Position numbers and translations under genes: made by a program | Part shown: in pieces, positions 1 through 12,900 of the stretch | Layout: each line of letters begins with the position of its first letter | Position numbering within the stretch: the first letter of the stretch is position 1 | Origin: Carcinoscorpius rotundicauda | Lineage: Eukaryota; Arthropoda; Merostomata; Xiphosura; Limulidae | Assembly: GCA_011833715.1 (NCBI GenBank) | Contig: CM022391.1 | Coordinates: 4,278,001-4,342,000, forward strand | Reading direction: 5' to 3' | DNA length: 64,000 nt | Notes under the pieces: generated by a model | What the model saw: only the letters and a program-made list of their open reading frames with translations | Database searches by the model: none | What the model was told of the DNA's origin: nothing

Positions 1-843
1 AGGTGGAGGTGGGTGCTCAAATATATACATTTTTTACCTTGGGAAAACTGTTGTCAACTGTTGACAGTACCGCTAATTTGTGCATCGATTTTTAATTTTG
101 CATAAAATTAGAAAACCTCTATGGCGTGAAAAAGAGCATTTACTAGAAACGCCGCCATTAAATAAAACACTACAGTAGATTTTAAAGTTTTTTTTTTCTG
201 AAAGACTAATTTGTTTCCATAATGCGCTTTTGGTTATAGCTAACATAATCAGTTACGTTTTCAATGACACATTTTTACTGTTCCTGAAACATAGTTGAGT
301 CAAACTTCTGCCAACCACAGGTATTGCAGGTAACAACGCATGGCGACCCTGTGAGCTCAGTTTCAAGTCACGTGACTACATGATTGAAATCCTTAATCTC
401 CTCACCCCTCCTTAAATATTCTCACCCTTATATGGTATTTATGAAGCATAATAATGCAAACATTTGTTTGCGTGTGAGAGGAAAAAGATTTTAAATCTAA
501 TTATATGAATATATAGGTACATATATATAGTTTTGAAAATATTTACAATTTGGTATACTTTTTTGTAGAATTTTGGAGTACCTGTATCTACAGCGTTACG
601 TTTATGTCTCTCTGCGTAGAAATACTAACTTATTGAAATTCAGTATTCATCCGCCGCTGTGTTTCAATGGCTTTGTAAGTTAAATCTGATTGGTGCCGCA
701 GCCGGGATAAGTAGCGAAATCAGGTTGGTGCTTGGGTGGATACGGTTAGCGAACTTTCGTATCAAACTTTAAATAAGAGCAAAGATCACAAAAATAGCTT
801 TTTTTCTTTTACTGTTTAACTTTTTGCAAATATAAATCGAAAA
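1..843 (+). promoter_or_regulatory. 5' flank and 5' UTR of the short tropomyosin transcript
   Basis: Non-coding sequence ahead of the first tropomyosin ATG. No TATA box sits at a convincing distance. The part from about 640 to 760 is less AT-rich than its surroundings and carries inverted CCAAT motifs (ATTGG, e.g. near 690), which suits a TATA-less promoter. The transcription start cannot be placed. Because the first exon is of the short-isoform kind, this would be an internal promoter if long-isoform exons 1a and 2 lie upstream of the window. Confidence 0.35.
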
Positions 844-984
844 ATGTCCATGATACAGCAAGGTTCAATGTTAGAGATGTTGAAGAAAAAAATGAAAGCA
901 GTGAAAGACGAATTGGAAACTGCTAAAGAACAACTCGAAGAAACAGAGGCGCGGTTACAGGAAGAAGTGCGGCGACGCGAGGAA
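844..984 (+). CDS. Tropomyosin exon 1 (short-isoform N terminus)
   Basis: Encodes residues 1-47, starting MSMIQQGSMLEMLKKKMKAV and continuing as Glu/Arg-rich helix. The ATG is followed by an open frame to donor GTGAGT at 985 (phase 0), exactly compatible with the next exon. It lacks the MDAIKKKMQ start of long muscle isoforms, but it has a KKKM motif and takes the place of exon 1b of short cytoskeletal isoforms. A second in-frame Met at residue 3 is an alternative start. Confidence 0.9.
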
Positions 985-3900
985 GTGAGTTTGGCTCTAT
1001 GAAGATTGGGTGCCCATCCCTTATTTTTTGGGCTAAATAGTCCTTTGTGATATTTTAATATTACTGAGTTACTAACTGTGAAAGCGACAGACAAAATTTA
1101 ACATGTGATAATAGTTCTGATTTATCGAATTGATATTCATAGTTATGTCGTTAATTTTGTTTTTAAAGCTAAACTGCATCTTTTATTTTCAAATGATTTT
1201 TTTTAAACAGTTGGCAGGTGTCTTTTGTTTTGTAACTGTTATTGCGATGTTTGGAATATTAAGTAATAAACTACTTATAAAAGTTGCCTAATAGCAACCT
1301 GAACTTACGAACTAATACAGATAAACGAATCTTATCTCTGGGTGTATGAAAAATAATTCTACTTTCTGCTATCACTGTATAACTAAATTCAGATTTGACC
1401 TCATAGCTTTAAATTGGGACATTTTAACTTTTAACGCAGCTAGTTTTAAAGTGCAGCTAAGAAACAGTTTGTTCAAAATAACACAATTCGTGTTAAACAG
1501 AAGTGTAAATTGTAAGAATGGAAGTGGCTTTTTGCTTCAGATTAAAACTAGTTGAACGGAGAAAAGTTGTTAATTATGCATTACGTGCTATCATTCTGCT
1601 AGTTTTGTATTTTGTTTTAATAAATCCATGATGTGATGTGTTCAAGTGTGGTTTCTTGCTTCTTTTATAAGAACGTAAAAGATGAGGCTATTCTGTCTAT
1701 TTAATGGATAGGGATAATATTTAAGTAAGGAGCAAAAAAAGGTCCAAACATATCTATTTAACAAGGTTTATTTTGAAGTTAAACTAACAGCACACTTCAT
1801 ATTATAAGATAACTTATTAAACAAGGTAGTTGCTCTCAAAAGATTTTTGTAGACATTTTATGGATAAAAAGCTAGAAAGCTTAAATGTGATTGTCAGAAT
1901 GTCCATATTGAAGCATTGAACTTCATACACATATGAGAACTCGTTCTGTAATGTGAATAAACTGATTTTGTAAAGGAATTGTCACAAATAAATTACTATT
2001 CCTATTTTTTAAGTTTTATGTTATAACAAGAACGTTTTATGTCAGTTTTTTTTAAATATTTTATAATACCACTAATTTGTTTTGCAAGAATTAAGTTTTC
2101 TTTCTTTCTTAGCATGGTAGGTATTAATATTAGTCTTAACTAAATTAATATAAATTAATAAGATTTGAAATTGAAATAATAATTTTGGTAGAACACAAAA
2201 TTATTGACATTGGTCAAAATGTGAAGCTCATTTTGTGGTGTTTAGAAATTAGAGGCATGTTTATTGTTTTTATTGGAGTTCTTTGTCACTAACAAGAACA
2301 TGTTTGGGCAGGTTTTAGTTTTTATTTGGTATTTTCATGCTCAATGATTTTAAACTTGTAGAGCCAAAATATTTCCCTGGTTGTGTATATTTTTTTAAAC
2401 ATATGACTATAATGTGACAAAACTATTTATGGTAGTGTTATTTACAGCAGTTTTTATTTGTTATTTTTATGTTTACACTTGTGCTCTTGGATCTATCATA
2501 CAGATATGTGCTTTCCCTAATTTTTTTAGTATATTTACTATTACAGCTTTCTGAAATGTGTGGTATCATTCTAACGTGAAAGTATTGTATGTGAATAAGG
2601 ATATATTACAAAATGCACTCAATAAGGTAAAATGATGTAAAAAGACTGGAATCCTACTCAAAATCATTTTGTGTTTGATATTGTTTTAGCTCAAAATGAT
2701 TTACGTTCTGATAGGTTAGGAGAGAGATTTATATTTAGGATGTAATATAATATTCTTCAGAACTGTTATGAATTTTATGTAATATGGGTAGCAGTTTCTA
2801 AGCTGTTTTTATATGAATTAATGTCGTGAATGTTTAAGATTTTTGTTTTTGTTAATTATTTGAAATTACTAATGTCCAGTGCACAGTAAGATGCACCATT
2901 GTTGGACTTCACAATGTGCCATACTATACATTACATATTGTAAATCATCTTGTTAGTTTGGGGCTATACATATGAAGCATATACTTGCTAAGTATGTATT
3001 TAGAAGGTGTCCAAAGGAAGGTGACAGACATTTAATCCTCTTTCTAAATTTTATGAAATTTAATGAATAGAAAACAAAACTTGTGATGCATATTGTACTT
3101 TTTCCAATTTCATCAAGATGTTTCAATAATAAAGGTTACACAATTAAAGGTGGCAAACATCATGTGAAAACTTCACACACAGGTTAAAGTGGTGTTTTGA
3201 AGTAAATAAATGACCAGAAATTTCTCTACTGTTAATTCTGCATGGTCATCTAATACAGCCATATTTTATATCCTTAATGTACTGAGAGCTTTTGTTAGCA
3301 AAAAAAAAAGTTCAGTTGTAACTTTAGAAACTGGAGTATGAAACTTAAGTTTATACATAGTTATGTAGTACAGGCTCGTTGTGTCTCTGGAGGTACTTCT
3401 GGAATGACCTTTTAACTTTGTTGCTTCTAATTTGTGTAGTATAGACCAGTGTTGTTAAATCTGGAAGTGTGTGGAAGTGAAGTAACAAAATAACATTGAT
3501 CCAATTGTAGTCTGGTTATATGATGATAAAAAAATTTAGGTGGTTTGCCAACGACATTTCTAGGATCAGTGACCTAGACTTTGGTTTTAACATTTCTATC
3601 TGGTTTATTCTCTCATGTGGGAACTTTGTTTTTTGTAGTTTAACATGAACAAAAGATCTTTTCCATGGATTTTAAGTATTTGAAATGTATGTGGAATATA
3701 CTTTTTTAAAGAAAATTGTTTTTCTACAAGGAAACATTCAATCTGATTTGCATGCAGTGATGAAATATGTATTTCTAGTATAAAAGTTACATATTTATGT
3801 TCTCTCGCTTGTTTAAATAGGCTGAAAGTGAAGTGGCTGCACTCAACAGAAGAATTCAGTTGTTGGAAGATGACCTGGAAAGGTCAGAAGAAAGGTTGAA

Positions 3901-6900
3901 AATAGCTACTCAGAAACTGGAGGAGGCCTCTCAGGCTGCCGATGAAAGCGAGCGGTAGGTAGTATTTAATTTTAAACTTATTTTGATATAAAATTAAGAT
4001 TGTGCATTATTATTGGTGTTTTTCTGTTTTTTTATCAGAATTCTTCATATGAAGTACAGTGTTTAAAAGTAATACAGTTACTGTACAAGCGTTACTGTTT
4101 AATAAATATGCTATCAACTTGTTTTAAAAGAGGGATGAGGATGAATTAATTAATTTAGGGAGATATGAACAGTTGATTGTATGAAACATTCTTTTTGTGA
4201 ATGTTATATTGTTTCACATCTATAAATTGAAAAAAAAACATTATTTGCAGACAATATGGAAAATAGAAACTGTGTAAAGTAATGGTTATTAACAGATTTT
4301 TTTAATTAAGGAATAATTAAATATTTGAATATGTAGTGTTATGAAATCATTTGTTACACAATATTTGCCATTTTCTTATTTTGAAAGTTCACCTGCAGAA
4401 TTGTATTAATGGTAAGTTAAACACTATTAATATATATTTTTAAGTGGTACTAAATTTCATTTGCTTTCAGAAATATTTTTAATTCCTGTTAAAATCCTGT
4501 GAAACTTAAATTTTTTTAACTGACATTTTGTGTTGTAGGAAGATTATAACAATTTTATCAAAACCAGTAAACTTGTACTGATAGTGTATAAATATTGTAC
4601 ACTTGTGCTCTGTTATGTCTAATGGTGATTTTGATTTATTTAGAGTAACAGTTGAAATTAAGATTAAATGTTTAAATTTTATTTTATGATAATTATAAAG
4701 AAATTTTCATAAGTTTCTAAAGTAGTTTTTTAGTTTAAAATTGAGTCTTCTAAAATCTATAAAACAGCTCTGAGAAACAAATGTTTTCTAATTTATACAA
4801 TGATCTTATATGCACTTGCACACTGTAGACATCAAGCATTCACTTATTCCAAAGACTTGGCAATTTTACATTTTGCAACAAAAACAAAAATTTGCTCACA
4901 AAATAAATGTTTATTGTGTATTTTGTATAGGTGGGTTTTAATTAGAAAGTTTTGTTAATTGTATTGAAACATTCAGGCAAAGAAAAGCTTTGGAAAACCG
5001 AACCAACCTTGAGGATGACAAGATGTCTATTCTAGAAGCAGAGCTAGGCCAAGCTAGATTACTCGCTGAGGAGTCTGATAAAAAGTACGAAGAGGTAAGG
5101 GAATCTAAATTGTTATTTCACACTGAAAACATTGACTGTCAAACTAAATGGAAATATCTTCATAACTTTAAATGTCAATAATTCATTCAAAAATCAGTAA
5201 TTGTAAAATATTTAAAATGATGTTACTAACAAAGATGTTTGTTAGTATTAACTTTGTAGGTGGCTGTTTAACTGCACTATTCTATATTGTCTGTGTGCCA
5301 TTCTGTATAACTGTGCATGTGTAGTAATACGTTTTTGTGATGAGTGTAACGTTCAAGGCACTTGAAGTAGTAACCATGTAGTAGTCGGTATTTGTTTAAT
5401 TACTTCTAATTGTTATATGCAAATTAATGGAAGAGAGAGGGATCCTAGATTGAGTTTGTCTTGGAGTGTCCATGTTTGATTGTACAATATATTTACAAAC
5501 TACGTGAACTTTAAGTACATTTTTTCTATTAATCCTGAGATGAAATATGGTAATGCTTACCAAACTTTTTAAAGGATAGATGTTTGTTCTTTTTGTTTTT
5601 GTTTTTTTGTCTCTTGTTGTTTTAATCTTTCAAACACGTGCACAGCAAGTTCTTAACCCTGTGGGCTGTAACTGCAAAAACATGTTGCATAGATTATTAA
5701 AATAGCCATCTGAACCTTATTGTACAAAGAATGCAGCAGTATAATAAACGTGTGCTTATCTCTTGGACACTTCTATCCAATTAGAGGATCATTTGGGGAC
5801 ACCCTGCTTTGTAAATCCCAAGTCAAACTTTTCTTATTTGCATATGACCTTAATACACTCAGAATTTTGTTTTTATCTGTCTGTTTACTATTGTATTTGG
5901 TAGCTTATTTTCAGTGAAGACACTTTTGCTGATGAAGGTTAGCTGTGATGGCTTCATGAAGTACAAACAAATACCATTAATTTAATTTTTATCACGTTAC
6001 TTAGTAATCACACTAACTGAATTATTGAACATAAATGTCATATTTATTAAGACGTCGCTACGCAAATAGTGTAAGAAGTCTCGTAGTGAGGCAGTTGTAT
6101 TTTGTGACAGTTTTTTTTTTTTTTTTTTTAGTGGTTGTAGATTAAACAAGCTTACAATTATCTGCATGCAAAATAATTTTCTGGGAAATATTAAGATTCT
6201 CATTGATTTATTATTTTTGAACTGCTTGTTTTATTATGTTACTTACTAGTTTCTGTTGTGGACATGTAACCAAGGAATGGTGGTTATGTAGGTTGTTTTT
6301 GTACATAGCATTTTCTTTTCCAGTGTGTTTTAAAACACTAATTGTTTGTTTTTTTCTGTGTCCCAGTATAACAGCTGCTAGAGCAACTGTCAGGAATATG
6401 TAACTTACTGTGTTCTTTATTGTGGTTATAACAGTGGTGTAATTTGCAGGGTATGGACTTACCCTGAATTGATTAACAAAAAGGTTTGAGTGTAAATGTT
6501 TTTTTTTTACTAACTAATGTGTACGTGCATGTGTGCATGATTTATAGATGGCTCGTAGGATTGCTGTGTTAGAAGCGGACTTGGAGCGAGCAGAAGAAAG
6601 GGCACATGGGGGTGAAAGGTGAGAGCTACAACAGTAAACATAATGCCACTTATATTTAATATAGATATTGTGAATATTGGAATTTGTCAAAAAGAAATTC
6701 AAAATACTGTAATTACTGTTTTTATAGTTTACTTATGGTCAAAAATGCTATTGACAGTAAAGTTACTCAACTGATAAAACAGTTAATCTTTTATACAGGG
6801 TGTTGGGAAAGTCATTGTGCACTTGTATATTTATTAACAGACACGTTTCAATATAGAATACATGAGGTAAATATGAATGACAATTATAAACAATGTTGAA

Positions 6901-9900
6901 CATGACCATTGTTGGCATCAATACAGGCTTGGATCTTTTTATTTTGTTTCTAAACACTGCTATCAGTTGCTGGCTTGAAATAGACGGAATAAAATATGAT
7001 TACAAAACTGCACAGTGACTTTCTGAACACCCTGTATGTGTGAAAATATTTAGCTTTTAAAGTTATTTCCAGGTTGGTTTTCAGTTTCTCTGATCTGAAA
7101 TTTATTTGTAGTCTTGTGTAGGTATGTTTTAAGTCTTAAGGTTTAACACTTTTATGATGAGTCGCAGGCTGTGTGATTTGTATTTGACTTGCATTTAGCA
7201 TTTTATTCAACTATTTTATTGATTTATGTCAAGTTTGGAATCAAATTGTAGATTAGTGTAAAATTTATTGTATGAATTGATTTCTGAATTTAGAAGCAAG
7301 TCTTAAAAGAACCCACCTAAATATAGATTTTAGTGAATCACTTGGTATGTTGAATGCAGTACGAGATACAATTAGATGTTTGATGCCAAAATACTAAGTC
7401 TCCATATCTTCATACCACTTGGGAACTCAAATTACCAGAATTGACAAGTTAGAATATTAAATAAAAACCTTGTATCTTTATTCTGCTAAGATGTGGCTTA
7501 TGTAGTAAATTACATGTTGTGTGTGGCATTACTCACTTCTTTCAGTTTTTGGAAATGATCCTTTGTATACTCTTACTGTAATGTACAATGTGAATAATTA
7601 ATCTGGGGATGTTTTGTTTCATTTTAATATGTGAAAAGGCTACTATGTTCTTTTGATCCAAAATTTTAAGGGGGGGTAGGTTATGTCTTTAGTCTATTTG
7701 TCCACCAAAACATTACTAAGACCAGGTGAGTTTTATATTATTGGGTATGTGGCTTGAGTACACATGCACTGCATGAGTGCCAGTTGTGTAGTGTTGGGTA
7801 GGCACGAGTGAGAGGTCAATATTATCATTAGTTTTTGTAGACTATATATTGAACTTTTGTTATGTGGTCATTTCAGCATGGAGGGGGGGGAATTATGATG
7901 GTTACAAGGTTGGTCAAATGACAGACCCCCACATAGGGTGTAGAAAATAATATAAAATATAGTCTTACTGAAAACAGATGTTTGAAATGTATTTAGGAGG
8001 TTTCAGATATTGCACAAATAATAGATTTTTGGGACAAAAATAGTTTTTTAATCATAATATGAAATTACTTCTTACTTGGACTAGTAACGAAACACTTTAC
8101 TTTCATAAACAAATCTTTAGTTAAAATATTTCATTTAAAAATTTGATTTTTTGGGTACAAAAGACTTGTAATCTTTATTTAAGGTCTGCCAAATTATGTG
8201 AAGGTAAATATACTGTATCATAAGATATGTAGGATAAATATTTAATTTGTGTAAATGTGTGTATGAACTTGTTCAACCCTTTCACAAAAAGTTTAGTATA
8301 ATATGTACAATATTTTCTCGTGCTTTTCTGCATTTTACTTATTCAACATGCAAAGTAATTTTAAGGTTAAAAACTTGTGCATCAGACTTTTCATGCAAAA
8401 TATTTATAATACCCAAATAGTTATCAAACATTTTTTAAGTAGAAAAACGTTATCCATTATTTTCAGTAATGAATCTATGTTCAATCAATTTGGCTAATCT
8501 AGTAATCATCATGAAAATAATTAAAATATATAAATTGATTTGTTTGTTTGTTTTAGAATAATTACAGGTTAAAACAGAAAAACATCTTTCAACTTAATAG
8601 CTTAAATCTGTAACATTTATGATTTATAAATATATTGACCTTTCAGCCATGGCTGACTTTTAACATACAGAAATTAAAATGATTGTATGGAGGATGTGAA
8701 ACGAAATTTTTTTTATACATGCATTTTAAATAACCAAAAATTTAATTACTGTATTGATAATATAGAATTACATTATAATTTATTATGTTTAATAATTGCA
8801 TTAAATTTGGGTCTTAACAAAAAAACAACAAAAAACTCACTTTCAAGCAGACTACAATCTCATCTGATGAATATGTGAAGGTTTGTCTCAAAAGAAAGAT
8901 GACTCTTTGTTTGAAAATGACTGAGAAACCCACCAAAGGGACATTGTGCTTTTGATTAGTTATTCACGTGGTGTATATAGAAGTTTATATAAGGAACTGT
9001 TTCCAAGACTGGAAAGCAAGGTAATAGCATGTTGATTTGTCACATGTGCAATATCTCAATAAACGAGTTTAACATACCATGTGATACACAAACATCTGTT
9101 TAGAATTTGTTTTTAATATTTAATTTTAAGTATAGGGAACTTTGGATTATAATATATAGCTTTATACCAATTTTATGACAATGGATTGATAAAATAGTAA
9201 TTAAATAACATTTGAATGCAAGTCAGTAAATGGATGCATGGTCTGTAACTTGTGATTCATCTGGAAAGGATTAACATGTCATCTGGACCATCTAGAAAAA
9301 GAGCCCTGCAACAAGTCTTACTAAAGCATTTTAAGTTAAGTACAATGCATTGTAAAGAACCTCTGAACATAAGTCACTGGCATAAGCAGTGGACATGCCC
9401 CTTTCAACACTGTTCGACATAATTTTAAAACGAATCTGTCTTGAAATCCAAGCTGAGATGATATGGTTTAAACCTTTGCATACCACAAGCAGTTGGAGAT
9501 TGAAATTGGTATTTTTATGACAACATACCAGTTGTGGGCTGTTGAAACAGGTGCTGGAAAACAATTTTTCAGTATTATTCTAATATAATGTATGCAACCT
9601 CTAAAGATGTCCATTCACTTCAAGAAGGGTTTAACCCTAAATAATTTCTTCTATTTGTCATGTGTCAAGGTATTGTTTGTACTAAAATTCACGTAAAGAT
9701 CTCATTCTGAAAAAGATTTAAAATACAACAAAATGTGTTACCTGTAGGAGTTTCTAATTGTTCTCCACTATACACAAAATGTCTTGTTTCCCCTCTGGAG
9801 TTTGTGTTCCACCAGATATCTGCAAGCCACTAATCTTGTGAATTTGTGTCATGCAACAAAGTAATAATGCAACAGAATCCTCGACCAATAGGAATGTGAC

Positions 9901-12900
9901 GTGTTTTTGTTCAATGATGCCATTTACATTTGTACTTGTGACGTTAGCTGATGTGAGTGAGGGTATTACTTATCCTGAAGAAATGACCAATACTTTAGTG
10001 TAGGGTTTTTTTATGTGTAGAAGACCTGACAACCATTTTTTCAATGCAGTCCATGATGCAGCTCTGCTTCTGACCCTTCCACTCATTTCCCTTTTGAGAG
10101 TGTTCTGGCAACATCATGGACCTCACCATACACATTGTAAAATAGTGTCAGGTCTTCCACGAATTAAGAACTTCATACTTAAGCATTTGTAATTTGCTCA
10201 GGATAAGCAATATCTTCACTGTCATCAGTTTATGAAGAAGAGGTCAAGCTGAATTGTGTTTCTAAACTCAGTCGAGTGAAAGTTGACAAACTGAAATATT
10301 TCTTGTCATGATTGTCCCGAGTAAAATGCTGGGGATTCATGAGTGAAAGTGTAGAGGGTGTTATTGGGCATGGATGTGTGTTACATTCTCCTCAGTGGAA
10401 GTTTCTGTTGCCTGATTACATCATTGGATAATGGTGAAAGTTCACATGAGGTTAGATGGGAGTTTCCATAGTACTGATTGCTTATAAATCTGGCAGCTCA
10501 TGTGAACTCTAAAGGAAATTAAGGTATTCTATGTGTAGAGGTATCCATTGGAAATACATTTTGGTAAGGAAAACGTTGACACCTCATGTCTTTTTATGCA
10601 ACTAGATCTTGGAAAGTTCAGTAAGTTGGAACTTTCAGTGGATTCATTAGGAAGACACATGCACTGTATTCAAGATGTGTGTGAATGTCGGGCACGTGTT
10701 TTATGCATGTCTTGATTTCAGTCTCTTTAAGACATTTGGATTGTACTCGAACATGTATTAAACCTTAAAATCTGAACTGACAGCTCAGAGGTCAGCACAG
10801 GTATTTGTGGTATACAAATGGGGATTCAATCTCTGAATGCAATTAAAGTAACCAATTGTGTTTTGTTTTTATATATTTCAAAAAATGTAATCACTAATAA
10901 AACAAAACTTTTAATAAAGATTTTTGAGTTTTTTATCTGATAGAAAAATGCCTGTAGTTTTGAGGTTTGATTGCCTTTTGGTGAAGTTTCTTTTTAAAAA
11001 TACAAACATGTAAGGTGTTTTGGCTTGGACTCGTGTAATTTTTCTTTTTCTGTCCTGTAGTAAAGTTGTCAATCTTGAAGAGGAACTGAGGATAGTTGGA
11101 AACAACCTGAAGTCTTTGGAAGTCAGTGAGGAGAAGGTAGGCAGTGGCAGCTTTTAAATATTTTTAATGCAAAAGATTTAAAAGGAGACTGTTGTTGAGA
11201 ATGAATGAATAACTGAGGTTTGTGGAGTTTTTTATTCTCTTATAAAAACAACAACAACAACAGAAAAAACTTCAATTTAGTTTGGGATGTAATTCCAACA
11301 ATTGGCTCTCACTTATCTCTCTTCTCTGAGCAGTTTGTTGTCTTTTTTAATAGAATATTTCTGCAAAACTGAAGTAACAAAGCAACAGTCAGCATTTACT
11401 TAATCAAAATAACACCAGTTTGGTTTTAGATGTTATTACTTTATTCAACACGGGTCTAAAAACATTTTTTCTTTTAAACAAGCAACAAAACAAGACCATT
11501 GTTGAAAGGTTCTGATTTAAAATTAACAGTTTGTATTTAAGTGGGACAATATGACACTCTCACACAAGTGAAATTAAACTGGGTTACAACAAAATCATCT
11601 CATTATAAGCACTTAAACCAAAAGGACAAAATGAAAAGAATTGTGATACAAGAGGATTTGTCAGATATGAACACTGTCTCATGTTTTTGAAATGTCTATT
11701 AAGGAACATTTGGAAATTTTACTGTATGTGAAAATAAGGAAAGTGACCATATTAACAACTTGTTCTTTATTTCACATCTAATAATTCAAAAAGAAAACCT
11801 ATCCACCTACAGTTTTTTTTTCCTTTTAAAATCACTAGCATCTTTTAGAATTAAAGAAACTGCTTACTGAAGCTAAAACTTCTACCTTTAATAAATAGTT
11901 AAAAAAAACATCCATTTGTAAGAATGGTGGTTTAAACTAGTTTGGCATATATTTGGACAAATTCACTTGACCACTAAAGAAAGCTATTTTTTTTGCAAAG
12001 GTTTTAAGAGTTTTTAAGTGTTCTCTTGTAAAACTGAAGTTCAAATTTTATATATACAGTCAACTCTTGCTACTATGACACCCCGCTACTATGCCACTTT
12101 TGCTCGGTCCCGACAAAATTCAATACAAAATCAAATTTACTATGCCACCCCTACTCTCGCTACTATGCCACATTGGGTTTTGGTTTCCATAAAAATGGCT
12201 TTCTTAGCGTGAAACAGTTTAAAGCCTGCATGCAGGTTGTGAATATGCAAAATGCATGCATTTTGCGTATTAAAAACACCCCCCCATGACCGTACATGTA
12301 CGTACATGTGCGTGGAGCACACAAAAATGCTTACCAATGCGGGTCACATGATGCGATTTAAATATGTGAGCCACTTGTTAAACCTTATCGCAGCAGGGGG
12401 TCAGCAGTCAATCAACACAATCGCACAATTTCAGACGGAAGGAAATCTGTATGTTGTATTTTTGAATTGATTTATGTTTCAACTTTAGCTTACTATGTCA
12501 GTTCAGAAAAGAAAGAGAACAGACTTTACTCTGCATGTGATCAGTTGGACAATGAGATGCTTGAGATACGCTAAAAGAAGATGCGCCAGCTGACGATTTT
12601 TGAGAGCCTTGGACTGAGCTGATAGATTACATGAGAAAATAAAGGCATTTTTTTAACAATAAAAACCGTTTTTTGAAAAAAAACTCGCTACTATGCCACT
12701 TTTGCTCGGTCCCGAAGGGTGGCATAGTACCGAGAGTTGACTGTATTCAAGTATATTAAGTTTCTTGTGATATAGTTGGCATCATTGTGTTGCATATCGT
12801 TTACTTTATTCATTAAAATGAATGGAAGTGTTTACCAACTGTAATATTCATACTCCTGTTTTATGTCCTTTTTACACCCCTCCAACCTTAATTATCCAAA

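Larger units (their letters stand above)
6619..11060 (+). other. Tropomyosin intron 4
   Basis: A 4.4-kb intron. It contains a MITE (6794-7036) and a less AT-rich tract at about 9230-10790 that may be a decayed insertion (listed separately). The rest is AT-rich with nothing recognisable. Confidence 0.75.
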
